A stretch of 64,000 nucleotides of DNA from an uncultured Prevotellaceae bacterium (GTDB taxonomy: Bacteria > Bacteroidota > Bacteroidia > Bacteroidales > Bacteroidaceae): positions 1 to 64,000 of the forward strand of contig CACZIT010000007.1 in assembly GCA_902781315.1 (NCBI GenBank). Direction: 5' to 3'. Below, piece after piece: positions 53,911 to 60,853 of the stretch (within the stretch, counting starts at the first letter, position 1; every line of letters starts with the position of its first letter). Below the pieces are notes generated by a model. That model had not been told where the DNA came from and ran no database searches. It was given only the letters and a program-made list of their open reading frames with translations. A program made the translations under genes and the position numbers.

Positions 53911-54888
53911 ATGGCAAAGATTCATAAAATAGGAATTCTCACCTCCGGAGGCGACGCGCCAGGCATGAACGCCGCCATCCGCGCCGTCACCCGAGCCGCC
54001 ATCTGCAACGGCTATCAGCCCGTTGGAATCTATCGCGGCTACGAAGGACTGATGAACGGTGAGTTTCAGGAGTTCACAACCGAAAACGTCAGCGGCATCA
54101 TCGGCATGGGAGGCACCATTCTGAAGACGGCCCGGTCGAAGGAATTCACGACGCCCGAAGGAAGAGCACGCGCCTACGAGCAAATGCAGCAAGCAGGCAT
54201 CCAGGCCCTCGTCGTCATCGGCGGCAACGGCTCGCTGACCGGAGCCATGCAGTTCGCACGCGAATACGACGTGTGCTGCATCGGACTGCCCGGAACCATC
54301 GACAACGACCTCTACGGCACAGACTCCACCATCGGCTACGACACTACGATGAACACCATCATGGAGTGCGTAGACCGCATCCGCGACACCGCCCAGAGCC
54401 ATGAGCGCATCTTCTTCGTCGAAGTCATGGGACGCGACGCAGGCTTCCTCGCACAAAACTCAGCCATCGCCTGCGGTGCCGAAGCAGCCATCGTGCCCGA
54501 GGACATGACGCGCGCCGACCAGCTCGCACGATTCATGGAACACGGCATCCGCAAGTCGAAGCGCTCCTGTATCGTCATCGTCTCGGAAAGCCCCAAGTGC
54601 GGCGCCCTCTACTACGCCGACCGCGTAAGGAAAGAGTTCCCGCAGTTCGACGTGCGAGTGTCCATCCTCGGCCACCTGCAACGCGGCGGCTCGCCTACGG
54701 CCCACGACCGCATCCTGGCATCGCGCACAGGCGTCGGAGCCATCGAGGCCATCATGCAGGGCCAGCGCAACGTCATGGTAGGCGTGCGCAACAACGAAGT
54801 GGTCTACGTGCCGCTGTCAGAAGCCATCAGGCAAGACAAGCCCTTCGACAAGAAACTCTTTAAGGTGCTCGACGAACTGAGCATCTGA
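53911..54888 (+). CDS. pfkA: 6-phosphofructokinase
   Basis: A 325-residue phosphofructokinase of the ATP-type fold. The N-terminal [17 protein letters not shown], the catalytic [29 protein letters not shown] and the [14 protein letters not shown] effector/substrate region are intact. At the nucleotide loop it reads GGNGS (residues 104-108); in E. coli the equivalent is GGDGS with the Asp binding magnesium. The Gly after the Asn (107) still argues for ATP rather than pyrophosphate use. Whether Asn106 changes the kinetics is unknown. Confidence 0.93.
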   Translation: MAKIHKIGILTSGGDAPGMNAAIRAVTRAAICNGYQPVGIYRGYEGLMNGEFQEFTTENVSGIIGMGGTILKTARSKEFTTPEGRARAYEQMQQAGIQALVVIGGNGSLTGAMQFAREYDVCCIGLPGTIDNDLYGTDSTIGYDTTMNTIMECVDRIRDTAQSHERIFFVEVMGRDAGFLAQNSAIACGAEAAIVPEDMTRADQLARFMEHGIRKSKRSCIVIVSESPKCGALYYADRVRKEFPQFDVRVSILGHLQRGGSPTAHDRILASRTGVGAIEAIMQGQRNVMVGVRNNEVVYVPLSEAIRQDKPFDKKLFKVLDELSI

Positions 54889-54903
54889 CAAACAGCGGGT
54901 GGC

Positions 54904-55335
54904 TCAAGCCCCAGGCAGTTCCTTCACGATCTGAATACCAGGGCGTATATCAGGATCGAGCGTACGGCGCAGATTGTCAATCATCACCTGACTTTCTGCG
55001 CCTTTTAGCCACACCACGTCCAGCCGGTAGTTATATACCCGCGTCACGATGTTCTGCGGCATGTCGTCGGCAAAGATGCCCACGCGCAGTACCTTCCGCG
55101 CCTCTCCCCCGGTAACTTCCGAGGCAGTCCCGGTAGTTTCCGAGGCAGTCCCGTAGCCACCCGAGGCAGCCCCCGAGCTGCGCAGCAGGCGCAGCCGTTC
55201 CTCGCTATAGTCAGGCATGATGCCCGCCTGCGAACTGATCATCCGCACATAGTCAGGGCTCTCCGGCCTGAAGTCGTACAACTCATATCGTGCATCCATC
55301 TGCTCCATATCTCTCATCTCCGTTTCTTTTTTCAT
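54904..55335 (-). CDS. Unrecognised 143-residue protein with a tandem-repeat middle
   Basis: Function not recognised. The frame starts at the ATG 55333-55335 (MKKETEMRDMEQ), eight bases after a good promoter. The middle contains 7-residue repeats (TGTASET/TGTASEV) from 21-bp DNA repeats at about 55111-55171. The C-terminal third (KVLRVGIFADDMPQNIVTRV and YNYRLDVVWLKGAESQ) looks like a small folded alpha/beta domain. No signal peptide or membrane helix. It stands alone, convergent with pfkA. Confidence 0.6.
   Translation of the reverse strand: MKKETEMRDMEQMDARYELYDFRPESPDYVRMISSQAGIMPDYSEERLRLLRSSGAASGGYGTASETTGTASEVTGGEARKVLRVGIFADDMPQNIVTRVYNYRLDVVWLKGAESQVMIDNLRRTLDPDIRPGIQIVKELPGA
55111..55171 (-). 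repeat. 21-bp coding tandem repeat, three copies
   Basis: The block GAGGCAGTCC recurs at 55121 and 55142, and as GAGGCAGCC at 55163 (pitch 21), preceded by GGTAACTTCC, GGTAGTTTCC and GTAGCCACCC. The pitch is a multiple of three and keeps the reading frame. Confidence 0.75.
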
Positions 55336-55347
55336 TATTTCCGCCTG

Positions 55348-55355
55348 CAAAAGTA
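55348..55355 (-). promoter_or_regulatory. Promoter -7 element of the 143-residue protein gene
   Basis: Reverse-strand TACTTTTG; the ATG at 55335 follows within 13 bases, so the leader is very short. Confidence 0.6.
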
Positions 55356-55675
55356 CAAAAAAGAGTTCATATATTCTTTCCCCGAAAGAAAAAAAAGGGA
55401 AAAACTTGGATGGCAACTAAAATTTGCCGACTGGTAGTCGTGCCCCACCCGTCGCCTATGCATCGAGGGTTTCGTAGGCCCCGCAAATGCCTGGTTTTTC
55501 TTGAACGCTTCCCAATCCATGCAGGTGCAAAGGTAAGAAGAATTATCGGAAATAGCACCTTTTGGTTATGCGAAATCACCCTTTTTGGCAACTATTCATT
55601 CTTTTATAGTCAAAAGAGGTCAAAAACAGAAAACTTTTTTATCCTTCAACTTTGAAATGTCGCCGGTTTTTATAG
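55356..55675. other. Intergenic stretch with an orphan leftward promoter
   Basis: On the reverse strand TACCTTTG (55528-55535) is followed eight bases later by an ATG (55520) opening a 61-codon frame (MDWEAFKKNQAFAG...) that ends at 55335, over the next gene's promoter. The translated product resembles nothing known. The same transcript holds hairpins CGACT/AGTCG near 55430 and GGCAA/TTGCC near 55420, then T-rich sequence. It could be a small RNA, a decayed gene, or a short protein. Elsewhere in the stretch nothing was recognised. Confidence 0.4.
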
Positions 55676-55683
55676 TACCTTTG
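55651..55683 (+). promoter_or_regulatory. Promoter of the small-protein/rpe transcript
   Basis: -33 TTTG (55651-55654) and -7 TACCTTTG (55676-55683), spacing 21 bases. The leader of about 140 bases holds a hairpin CTTCCGTA-AGG-TACGGAAG (55688-55706). Confidence 0.65.
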
Positions 55684-55828
55684 GAGGCTTCCGTAAGGTA
55701 CGGAAGGTGCTTCCGCAGGACACAGAAGGGGCATTTGTAGCATTCGGAAAAAATTTCTTTCGGGTTATATAATAAATGCTGTAGGGTGTGCGTTATATAA
55801 GTAGTAGAACCCCAAAAAAGAATTGCCT

Positions 55829-55954
55829 ATGCAGTATTTTACTCAAGAAGAAATGAAACCATCGGAACACGTACTGAACATGATTCGCCAGATTGCCTAC
55901 ACGTACAGGGTGGCTAAGCATAACGGACGAAACGAGGTTTACTGCCTGAACTGA
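55829..55954 (+). CDS. Small 41-residue protein upstream of rpe
   Basis: Short frame MQYFTQEEMKPSEHVLNMIR then QIAYTYRVAKHNGRNEVYCLN, ending 16 bases before rpe. It has a balanced composition, an amphipathic helix (PSEHVLNMIRQIAYTYRV) and a C-terminal YCLN. Similar short proteins with EEMKPSE...IRQIAYTYR occur in Bacteroidales genomes (recalled, not searched). It has a promoter with a long leader. Role unknown; a small regulatory or nucleoid-type protein is possible. Confidence 0.65.
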   Translation: MQYFTQEEMKPSEHVLNMIRQIAYTYRVAKHNGRNEVYCLN

Positions 55955-55970
55955 AAAAACACGCTGAATC

Positions 55971-56630
55971 ATGAAGACTCTGGTATCTCCATCGCTCCTG
56001 GCAGCAGACTTTGCCCATCTGTCTGCCGACATCGACATGATCAACCGCAGCGAGGCCGACTGGCTGCACCTGGACGTCATGGACGGTGTGTTTGTGCCGA
56101 ACATCTCGTTCGGCTTCCCCGTGATTGAGGCTGTATCGAAGATTTGCAAGAAACCGCTTGACGTTCATTTCATGATTGTGAAGCCCGAACGCTACATCGA
56201 GCAGACGGCTCGGCTGGGCGCAATGATGATGAACGTGCACTACGAGGCGTCGACGCATCTGCACCGTACGGTTGAAGAGATTCACGCTGCGGGCATGAAG
56301 GCAGGTGTGACGCTGAACCCGTCGACGCCGGTGAGCGTGCTGGAGGACATCATCGGCGACGTGGACATGGTGTTGCTGATGAGTGTGAATCCTGGCTTTG
56401 GCGGTCAGAAGTTCATCGAGAACACGATTGCGAAAGTGAAGCGCCTGCGCGAGCTGATTGCGCAGAGTGGCAGCCACGCGCTGATTGAGGTGGACGGCGG
56501 TGTTCAGGCGGAGACGGCTCCGCGGCTGGTGGCCGCCGGTGTAGACGTGCTGGTGAGTGGCAGCTATGTGTTCAAGGCTGCCGACCCGCTGCAGACCATC
56601 CACGAGCTAAAGCGGCTGCGCCGCGTGTAA
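55971..56630 (+). CDS. rpe: Ribulose-phosphate 3-epimerase
   Basis: A 219-residue TIM-barrel enzyme interconverting ribulose 5-phosphate and xylulose 5-phosphate. Metal and catalytic blocks: VSPSLLAADFAHL, LHLDVMDGVFVPNISFG, LDVHFMIVKPERY, MSVNPGFGGQKF and IEVDGGVQ. Cytoplasmic pentose phosphate pathway. Its last codons (for LRRV-stop) are the first unit of the hairpin array at 56612-56771, so the array has shaped the C-terminus of the protein. Confidence 0.96.
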   Translation: MKTLVSPSLLAADFAHLSADIDMINRSEADWLHLDVMDGVFVPNISFGFPVIEAVSKICKKPLDVHFMIVKPERYIEQTARLGAMMMNVHYEASTHLHRTVEEIHAAGMKAGVTLNPSTPVSVLEDIIGDVDMVLLMSVNPGFGGQKFIENTIAKVKRLRELIAQSGSHALIEVDGGVQAETAPRLVAAGVDVLVSGSYVFKAADPLQTIHELKRLRRV

Positions 56631-56771
56631 GGCCCTTCGGGCTGTGTAAGGCGACTTCGTCGCGTGTAAGGACGCTGACGCGTCGTGTAAGGCGGCTGCG
56701 CCGCGTGTAAGGCGACTTCGTCGCGTGTAAGGACGCTGACGCGTCGTGTAAGGCGGCTGCGCCGCGTGTAA
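56612..56771 (+). repeat. Eight-unit hairpin array overlapping the rpe stop codon
   Basis: Units of 19-21 bases, each a small hairpin followed by the linker GTGTAAG. Stems: GCGGC-TGC-GCCGC, GCCC-TTC-GGGC, GCGAC-TTC-GTCGC, GACGC-TGAC-GCGTC, then the first, third and fourth types again, and a final GCGGC-TGC-GCCGC. The stems differ but stay paired; the linker is constant. The TAA of the first linker is the rpe stop. The three-hairpin set repeats at a 61-base pitch. Confidence 0.9.
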
Positions 56772-56794
56772 CCCGAAGTGGCAGTATCTCATAG

Positions 56795-56819
56795 CCCAGG
56801 GCATCGCCCTGGGTTTTTT
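56795..56819 (+). terminator. Terminator of rpe
   Basis: CCCAGGGC-ATC-GCCCTGGG followed by TTTTTT, just after the hairpin array. Confidence 0.9.
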
Positions 56820-56871
56820 GATGCCCCCACAGATGTGGCGCCTGAAGGGGCAGCATTTGCCATAAAAGAAG

Positions 56872-56906
56872 AAATCCCAGCCTCGGAAGAATCCGGGCTG
56901 GGATTT
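56872..56906 (-). terminator. Terminator of the rpsF-rpsR-rplI operon
   Basis: AAATCCCAGCC (56872-56882) pairs with GGCTGGGATTT (56896-56906). Leftward it is followed by CTTCTTTT. It lies 41 bases past the rplI stop. Confidence 0.8.
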
Positions 56907-56947
56907 GCTATTGATTTGCTTTACAGGGCAAATGATAGTTCCAAACT

Positions 56948-57514
56948 TTACTCTGCTGCGGGAGCCTCCTCCTCGGCAACGGGAGCCTCTTCAACAGCTT
57001 CCTCGACGGCCTCGGCGGCTGCCTCAACTGCTGCGGGAGCTTCCTCTACGACGGGGGCTTCAAGATCCTCGGGGTTCTCGGCAATGACCTTCACGGGCAC
57101 CTTCACCTCTACTTCCTTGTGGAAGTGGATAACGGCCTCGTAGTCACCCAGCTGCTTGGCATCGCGCATGGTGACGATCTTGCGCTCAACCTCGATACCC
57201 TTCTCGGCGAGAGCAGCCACTACCTGAGCAGCGCCTACAGAACCGTAGAGCTGGCCAGTGGCACCAACCTTGGCGGCGATTTCCAGAGCAACACCCTCGA
57301 AAGCCTTGGCCTTCTCCTCGGCGTTCTGCTTCAGGACGGCCAGCTTGTGGGCCTGCTGACGCAGGTTCTCGGCGAGCACCTTCTTTGCGCTCGGCGAAGC
57401 GATGACGCCCTTGCCTGTGGGGATGAGATAATTACGGCCATAGCCGTTCTTCACATTCACGATATCGTTCTTGTATCCCAGACCGATAATATCTTCTTTC
57501 AGTATAATTTCCAT
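56948..57514 (-). CDS. rplI: Ribosomal protein L9 with a long acidic C-terminal tail
   Basis: A 188-residue L9. The N-terminal domain (MEIILKEDIIGLGYKNDIVN and NGYGRNYLIP) and the connecting helix and C-terminal domain (to about residue 147) are normal. The last 40 residues are an Ala/Glu/Val/Pro tail (AEAVEEAVEEAPVAEEEAPA) absent from E. coli L9 (149 residues). It binds 23S rRNA near the L1 stalk. Last gene of the S6-S18-L9 operon, 19 bases after rpsR. Confidence 0.96.
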   Translation of the reverse strand: MEIILKEDIIGLGYKNDIVNVKNGYGRNYLIPTGKGVIASPSAKKVLAENLRQQAHKLAVLKQNAEEKAKAFEGVALEIAAKVGATGQLYGSVGAAQVVAALAEKGIEVERKIVTMRDAKQLGDYEAVIHFHKEVEVKVPVKVIAENPEDLEAPVVEEAPAAVEAAAEAVEEAVEEAPVAEEEAPAAE

Positions 57515-57533
57515 TCTGTTTCCTCCTCTTTAA

Positions 57534-57800
57534 TTATTTCATCAAATCGGTTACGTAGGGAAGCAGGGCAATCTGGCGGGCACGCTTCACGGCCTGAGCC
57601 ACACGGCGCTGGTACTTCAGAGAGGTTCCGGTGATGCGGCGGGGAAGAATCTTACCCTGCTCGTTGAGGAACTTCTTCAGGAACTCGGGATCCTTGTAGT
57701 CGATATACTTGATGCCGCTCTTCTTGAAACGGCAATACTTCTTCTTCTTCGTGTCGATGGAAGGAGCAGTAAGATAACGGATTTCTGATTGTTCTGCCAT
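57534..57800 (-). CDS. rpsR: Ribosomal protein S18
   Basis: An 88-residue S18: [20 protein letters not shown] and [20 protein letters not shown] with [12 protein letters not shown] are the family blocks. It binds 16S rRNA together with S6. It is 3 bases downstream of rpsF. Confidence 0.97.
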   Translation of the reverse strand: MAEQSEIRYLTAPSIDTKKKKYCRFKKSGIKYIDYKDPEFLKKFLNEQGKILPRRITGTSLKYQRRVAQAVKRARQIALLPYVTDLMK

Positions 57801-57803
57801 AGT

Positions 57804-58148
57804 TTAAGCCTCCTCTTTTTTACCAAGCTTTGCACGGCGCTTCTCAGCGTAAGCCACCATGTGCTTGTCTTCTTTAACTGTGATGTAACGGATTACCTTC
57901 TCGTCGCGGCGGAAGCCGGTCTCGAGCTTTTCAACGATAGTGGGCTCACCCTTGAACTCCAGCAGACAGTAGAAACCTGTCGACTTCTTCTGGATAGCGT
58001 AAGCCATCTTCTTCAATCCCCAGGTCTCTTCGTTCACAATCTCTGCACCATTGTCTGTGAGAATCTTCTTGAACTTTTCGACCGTTTCCTTCATCTGTTC
58101 ATCAGACAAAACGGGAGTCAAAATGAAAACGGTTTCGTATTGATTCAT
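57804..58148 (-). CDS. rpsF: Ribosomal protein S6
   Basis: A 114-residue S6: [20 protein letters not shown] at the start, [20 protein letters not shown] in the middle and a basic end. Pairs with S18 on the small subunit. First gene of the operon; the leader before it may be an S6-S18 binding site (58150-58240). Confidence 0.97.
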   Translation of the reverse strand: MNQYETVFILTPVLSDEQMKETVEKFKKILTDNGAEIVNEETWGLKKMAYAIQKKSTGFYCLLEFKGEPTIVEKLETGFRRDEKVIRYITVKEDKHMVAYAEKRRAKLGKKEEA

Positions 58149-58149
58149 A

Positions 58150-58240
58150 CTACTTAAAATGATTGATTAAAAATGTTATTAAAACGGTTTTGCACCTCGC
58201 TCGGGCTGGCCTGATTTGACCTACTTTCGCAAAATGCGGT
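58150..58240 (-). promoter_or_regulatory. Structured leader of the rpsF operon, possible S6:S18 autoregulatory RNA
   Basis: A leader of about 88 bases lies between the promoter and the rpsF ATG. TTTTGCACC (58188-58196) is complementary to GGTGCAAAA (58238-58246), though part of the second arm overlaps the -7 element. The enclosed part is G+C-rich (GGCCAGCCCGAGCGAGG on the reverse strand). S6:S18-binding leaders are known before rpsF in several phyla; identity here is inference from position and pairing. Confidence 0.4.
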
Positions 58241-58241
58241 G

Positions 58242-58273
58242 CAAAATTACAACATTTTCTTCAACCAACCAAA
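58242..58273 (-). promoter_or_regulatory. Promoter of the rpsF-rpsR-rplI operon
   Basis: Reverse-strand -7 TAATTTTG (58242-58249) and -33 TTTG (58270-58273), spacing 20 bases. Confidence 0.7.
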
Positions 58274-58282
58274 TTTTTTTAT

Positions 58283-58290
58283 TACTTTTG
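58283..58290 (+). promoter_or_regulatory. Promoter -7 element of the 60-residue membrane protein gene
   Basis: TACTTTTG, 19 bases before the ATG at 58309. It rules out the longer upstream frame from 58216. Confidence 0.6.
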
Positions 58291-58308
58291 CACCAAAATA
58301 AGCATAAT

Positions 58309-58491
58309 ATGATGAAAAAACTGAAAAATCTGGTGGGTTTGCCCCTTGTTTATGCCGGTGTGGCGGTTCTCGTGCTGAGCTACGTGACGGGGCTGAGTCG
58401 TCTGAACGCGGTGCTGGCCTTGGGGTTGCTGCTGGTGGTGGCAGGCACCGCCGGCTACGTCTGGCGACTGCGCAAAGAGGGCCGCTTCTGA
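58309..58491 (+). CDS. Small two-helix membrane protein
   Basis: A 60-residue protein with two hydrophobic helices (about residues 10-26 and 31-50) and a basic end (RLRKEGRF); start MMKKLKNLVG. Probably an inner-membrane hairpin. Function not recognised. It is divergent from the ribosomal protein operon with its own promoter. Confidence 0.7.
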   Translation: MMKKLKNLVGLPLVYAGVAVLVLSYVTGLSRLNAVLALGLLLVVAGTAGYVWRLRKEGRF

Positions 58492-58861
58492 TTCCCCCCT
58501 TGGAATGATGATTTTGCCCTGATTTCCCCTTTATACCCTTTACGCCCAATAAAAACGGCACGCAACGGTTCCCCCCTGCAATTGCAAAGGGGATGGCACG
58601 ACAACATGAGCCCCTCGGGGCCTGCCCGATGCTGTATAATCGTAAGGGAGGAAAAGGGAAAGGGGGTACGAAGTGATGTGATGAAACTCCGAGTTGAAAT
58701 GATTTGAGTGCTCTCCGCCTTTGTAATCCACCGGCTTTGCAGCTTAGTCCGCAGGAATGCAGATTTATGTGGCCCGCCATTAGCAAAAGATGCGTTCTCG
58801 GTTTTCTGTATTATTTGATGAGTATCCCGATCGAACGTTCGCACCCCCAGTTTGTGTATTT
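58492..58861. other. Intergenic stretch without a recognised gene
   Basis: No credible gene. Visible structure: TGCAATTGCA palindrome flanked by CCCC/GGGG near 58574-58593; GCCCCTCGGGGC near 58611; purine-rich GGGAGGAAAAGGGAAAGGGGG near 58648; palindrome CGAACGTTCG at 58832-58841. This may be a decayed repeat element; no transposase or promoter was identified. Confidence 0.4.
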
Positions 58862-58917
58862 GGTAGCACCTCGGTGCAGAGTGGCCTCCTCGCTCTGGAG
58901 TGGCCCTCGCGGCTACC
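58862..58917 (-). repeat. Three short hairpins at the ygiQ stop codon, closed by an outer stem
   Basis: Read leftward: GGTAGCC (containing the TAG stop of ygiQ) can pair with GGTGCTACC's GCTACC end, enclosing hairpins CTCC-AGAGC-GAGGAG and GCACC-GA-GGTGC. The block GCCACTC occurs twice as a linker. The make-up (mini hairpins, constant linker, overlap with a stop codon) parallels the rpe array, but the sequence differs. Confidence 0.6.
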
Positions 58918-60853
58918 GTTTCTTCTTTCTGTTTGCAAAGTTACGCCTTTTTTCTGGTTTATCAAAGGATTGTGTGTTAAATTTGTTTAGAATGGCCGGT
59001 TTATCGCCCAAAGCGGGTGCTTTCGTATAGAGTTTCTGGATGAGGTCGGCTCTTCCGATGCGTCTGAGTTCGCGCTCGATGGCGTTACGCTGGCCTGGTT
59101 TGTACCAGAAGAAGAACTGGCGTTGGGCCTGCTTTTCGCGGTCGGTCTTGGCCGAGAAGACGGGCTCGAGCGTGTAGGGGTCGTAGCCCGTGTACCACAT
59201 CTCGGTGGCCACGGTCATAGGCGTGGGCGTGAAGTCCTGCACCTGCTCCAGGTGGAAGTCGAGGTCTTTCGTGATGACGGCCAGTTCGGCCATGTCCTCG
59301 GCTTGGCATCCCGGGTGGGAGGATATAAAATAAGGTATGATTTGCTGGCGCAGGCCTTCCTGCCGGCAGACGCGGTCGAAGATGCGCTTGAAGTCGTAGA
59401 ACAGCTGGAAGGAGGGTTTGCGCATGAGCATCAGCACGCGGTCGCTGGTGTGCTCGGGAGCCACTTTCAGACGGCCGCTGACGTGGTGGGTGATGAGTTC
59501 GCGCGCATACTGGCGGGCAGCCTGATTGCTACGTTCGTCCTTGCTCTCGTGGAGCAGGAGGTCGTAGCGCACGCCGCTGCCGATGAAGCTCTTCTTGATA
59601 CCGGGCAGGGCGTCTACGGCATGATAGACGTCGAGCAGGGCCGAGTGGTCGGTATTGAGGTTGGGACACACCTGCGGATGGATGCACGAAGGGCGCTTGC
59701 AGCGCTCACAGGCCTTCAGGTTGCGGCCGTGCATGCCGTACATGTTGGCCGAAGGTCCGCCCAGGTCGCTCAGATAGCCTTTGAAGTCGGGCATCTGGAT
59801 GACCTTCCTGACTTCCCTGAGAATGTTCTCCTTCGAACGACAGGTGATGAACTTACCCTGATGGGCTGAGATGGTGCAGAAGGCGCAGCCGCCGAAGCAT
59901 CCGCGATGGATGTTGACGGAGTGTTTGATCATCTCGTAGGCGGGAATGGTCTTGCCGCGATATTTGGGATGCGGCAGGCGCGTGTAGGGAAGGTCGAAGG
60001 AGGCGTCGAGCTCCTCGGTGGTCATGGGCGGATAAGGTGGGTTGACCACCACGTACCGCTGGCCGATGGCCTGCAGCAGGCGGTGGGCATGCATCATGTT
60101 CGACTGCTCCTCGACGTGTCGGAAGTTCTCGGCCTGCTTGCGCTTGTCGCGCAGGCATTCCTCATGGCTGTGGAGCACGATGTCATCGGTGCCGATGCCG
60201 CCGGGGATGGCTTCGGCCGAGTCGAGATAAACGGTTTGGGGAATGTCGTGCAAGTCTCTGACGGAGAGTCCGTTATCGAGTGCCTCTGCAACAGCGAGAA
60301 TGACTTTTTCGCCCATGCCGTAGGTGATGAGGTCGGCTCCCGAGTCACAAAGGATGCAGGGGCGCAGCCGGTCTTGCCAGTAGTCGTAGTGGGTGACGCG
60401 CCGCATGCTGGCCTCGATGCCTCCCAACACGACGGGCACGTCGGGGAAGAGCTGCTTCAGAATCTTCGTGTAGACGATGGTGGGATATTCCGGCCGACAG
60501 TCGTGGCGTCCGTCGGGGCTGTAGGCGTCCTCCGACCGCAACCGGCGGGCCGCCGTGTACTTGTTGACCATGGAGTCCATGGCTCCGGGCGCGATGCCGA
60601 AGAACAGGCGCGGACGGCCCAGCTTCTTGAAGTCGCGGAAGTCGCCGTGCCAGTCGGGCTGCGGTACGATGGCCACCTTGTAGCCCGCCGCCTCCAGCGT
60701 GCGCCCGATGACGGCTGCGCCGAAGGAGGGATGGTCTACGTAGGCATCGCCGGAGAAGAGGATGATGTCGAGCTCCTCCCAGCCGCGCAGCTGGCACTCC
60801 TTCTTCGTGGTAGGCAGGAAGTCAGACAGCAAGGGCTGCGCGCTTCCGTTCAT
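58913..60853 (-). CDS. YgiQ-family radical SAM protein
   Basis: A 646-residue radical SAM enzyme of the YgiQ (UPF0313) family. The N-terminal LSDFLPTTKKECQLRGW and GDAYVDHPSFG are standard, the 4Fe-4S motif is CFGGCAFC in NIHRGCFGGCAFCTISAHQG, and a later Cys cluster (CERCKRPSCIHPQVC) may bind a second metal. Function of the family is unknown. The start ATG at 60851-60853 overlaps the stop of the upstream 104-residue gene (ATGA), which fits the usual short N-terminus; an in-frame ATG 33 bases upstream lies inside that gene. The C-terminus is very basic (NFANRKKKR). Confidence 0.93.
   Translation of the reverse strand: MNGSAQPLLSDFLPTTKKECQLRGWEELDIILFSGDAYVDHPSFGAAVIGRTLEAAGYKVAIVPQPDWHGDFRDFKKLGRPRLFFGIAPGAMDSMVNKYTAARRLRSEDAYSPDGRHDCRPEYPTIVYTKILKQLFPDVPVVLGGIEASMRRVTHYDYWQDRLRPCILCDSGADLITYGMGEKVILAVAEALDNGLSVRDLHDIPQTVYLDSAEAIPGGIGTDDIVLHSHEECLRDKRKQAENFRHVEEQSNMMHAHRLLQAIGQRYVVVNPPYPPMTTEELDASFDLPYTRLPHPKYRGKTIPAYEMIKHSVNIHRGCFGGCAFCTISAHQGKFITCRSKENILREVRKVIQMPDFKGYLSDLGGPSANMYGMHGRNLKACERCKRPSCIHPQVCPNLNTDHSALLDVYHAVDALPGIKKSFIGSGVRYDLLLHESKDERSNQAARQYARELITHHVSGRLKVAPEHTSDRVLMLMRKPSFQLFYDFKRIFDRVCRQEGLRQQIIPYFISSHPGCQAEDMAELAVITKDLDFHLEQVQDFTPTPMTVATEMWYTGYDPYTLEPVFSAKTDREKQAQRQFFFWYKPGQRNAIERELRRIGRADLIQKLYTKAPALGDKPAILNKFNTQSFDKPEKRRNFANRKKKR

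Noticed and set aside
58247..58786. 179-codon leftward frame over the intergenic stretch
   Set aside because: It crosses the small membrane protein gene and its promoter, is Arg/Ser/Pro-rich and has no domain.
58862..58917. tRNA-like cloverleaf at the ygiQ stop
   Set aside because: The outer stem and inner hairpins imitate a cloverleaf, but there is no T-loop GTTCGA, no anticodon loop and the acceptor is short.
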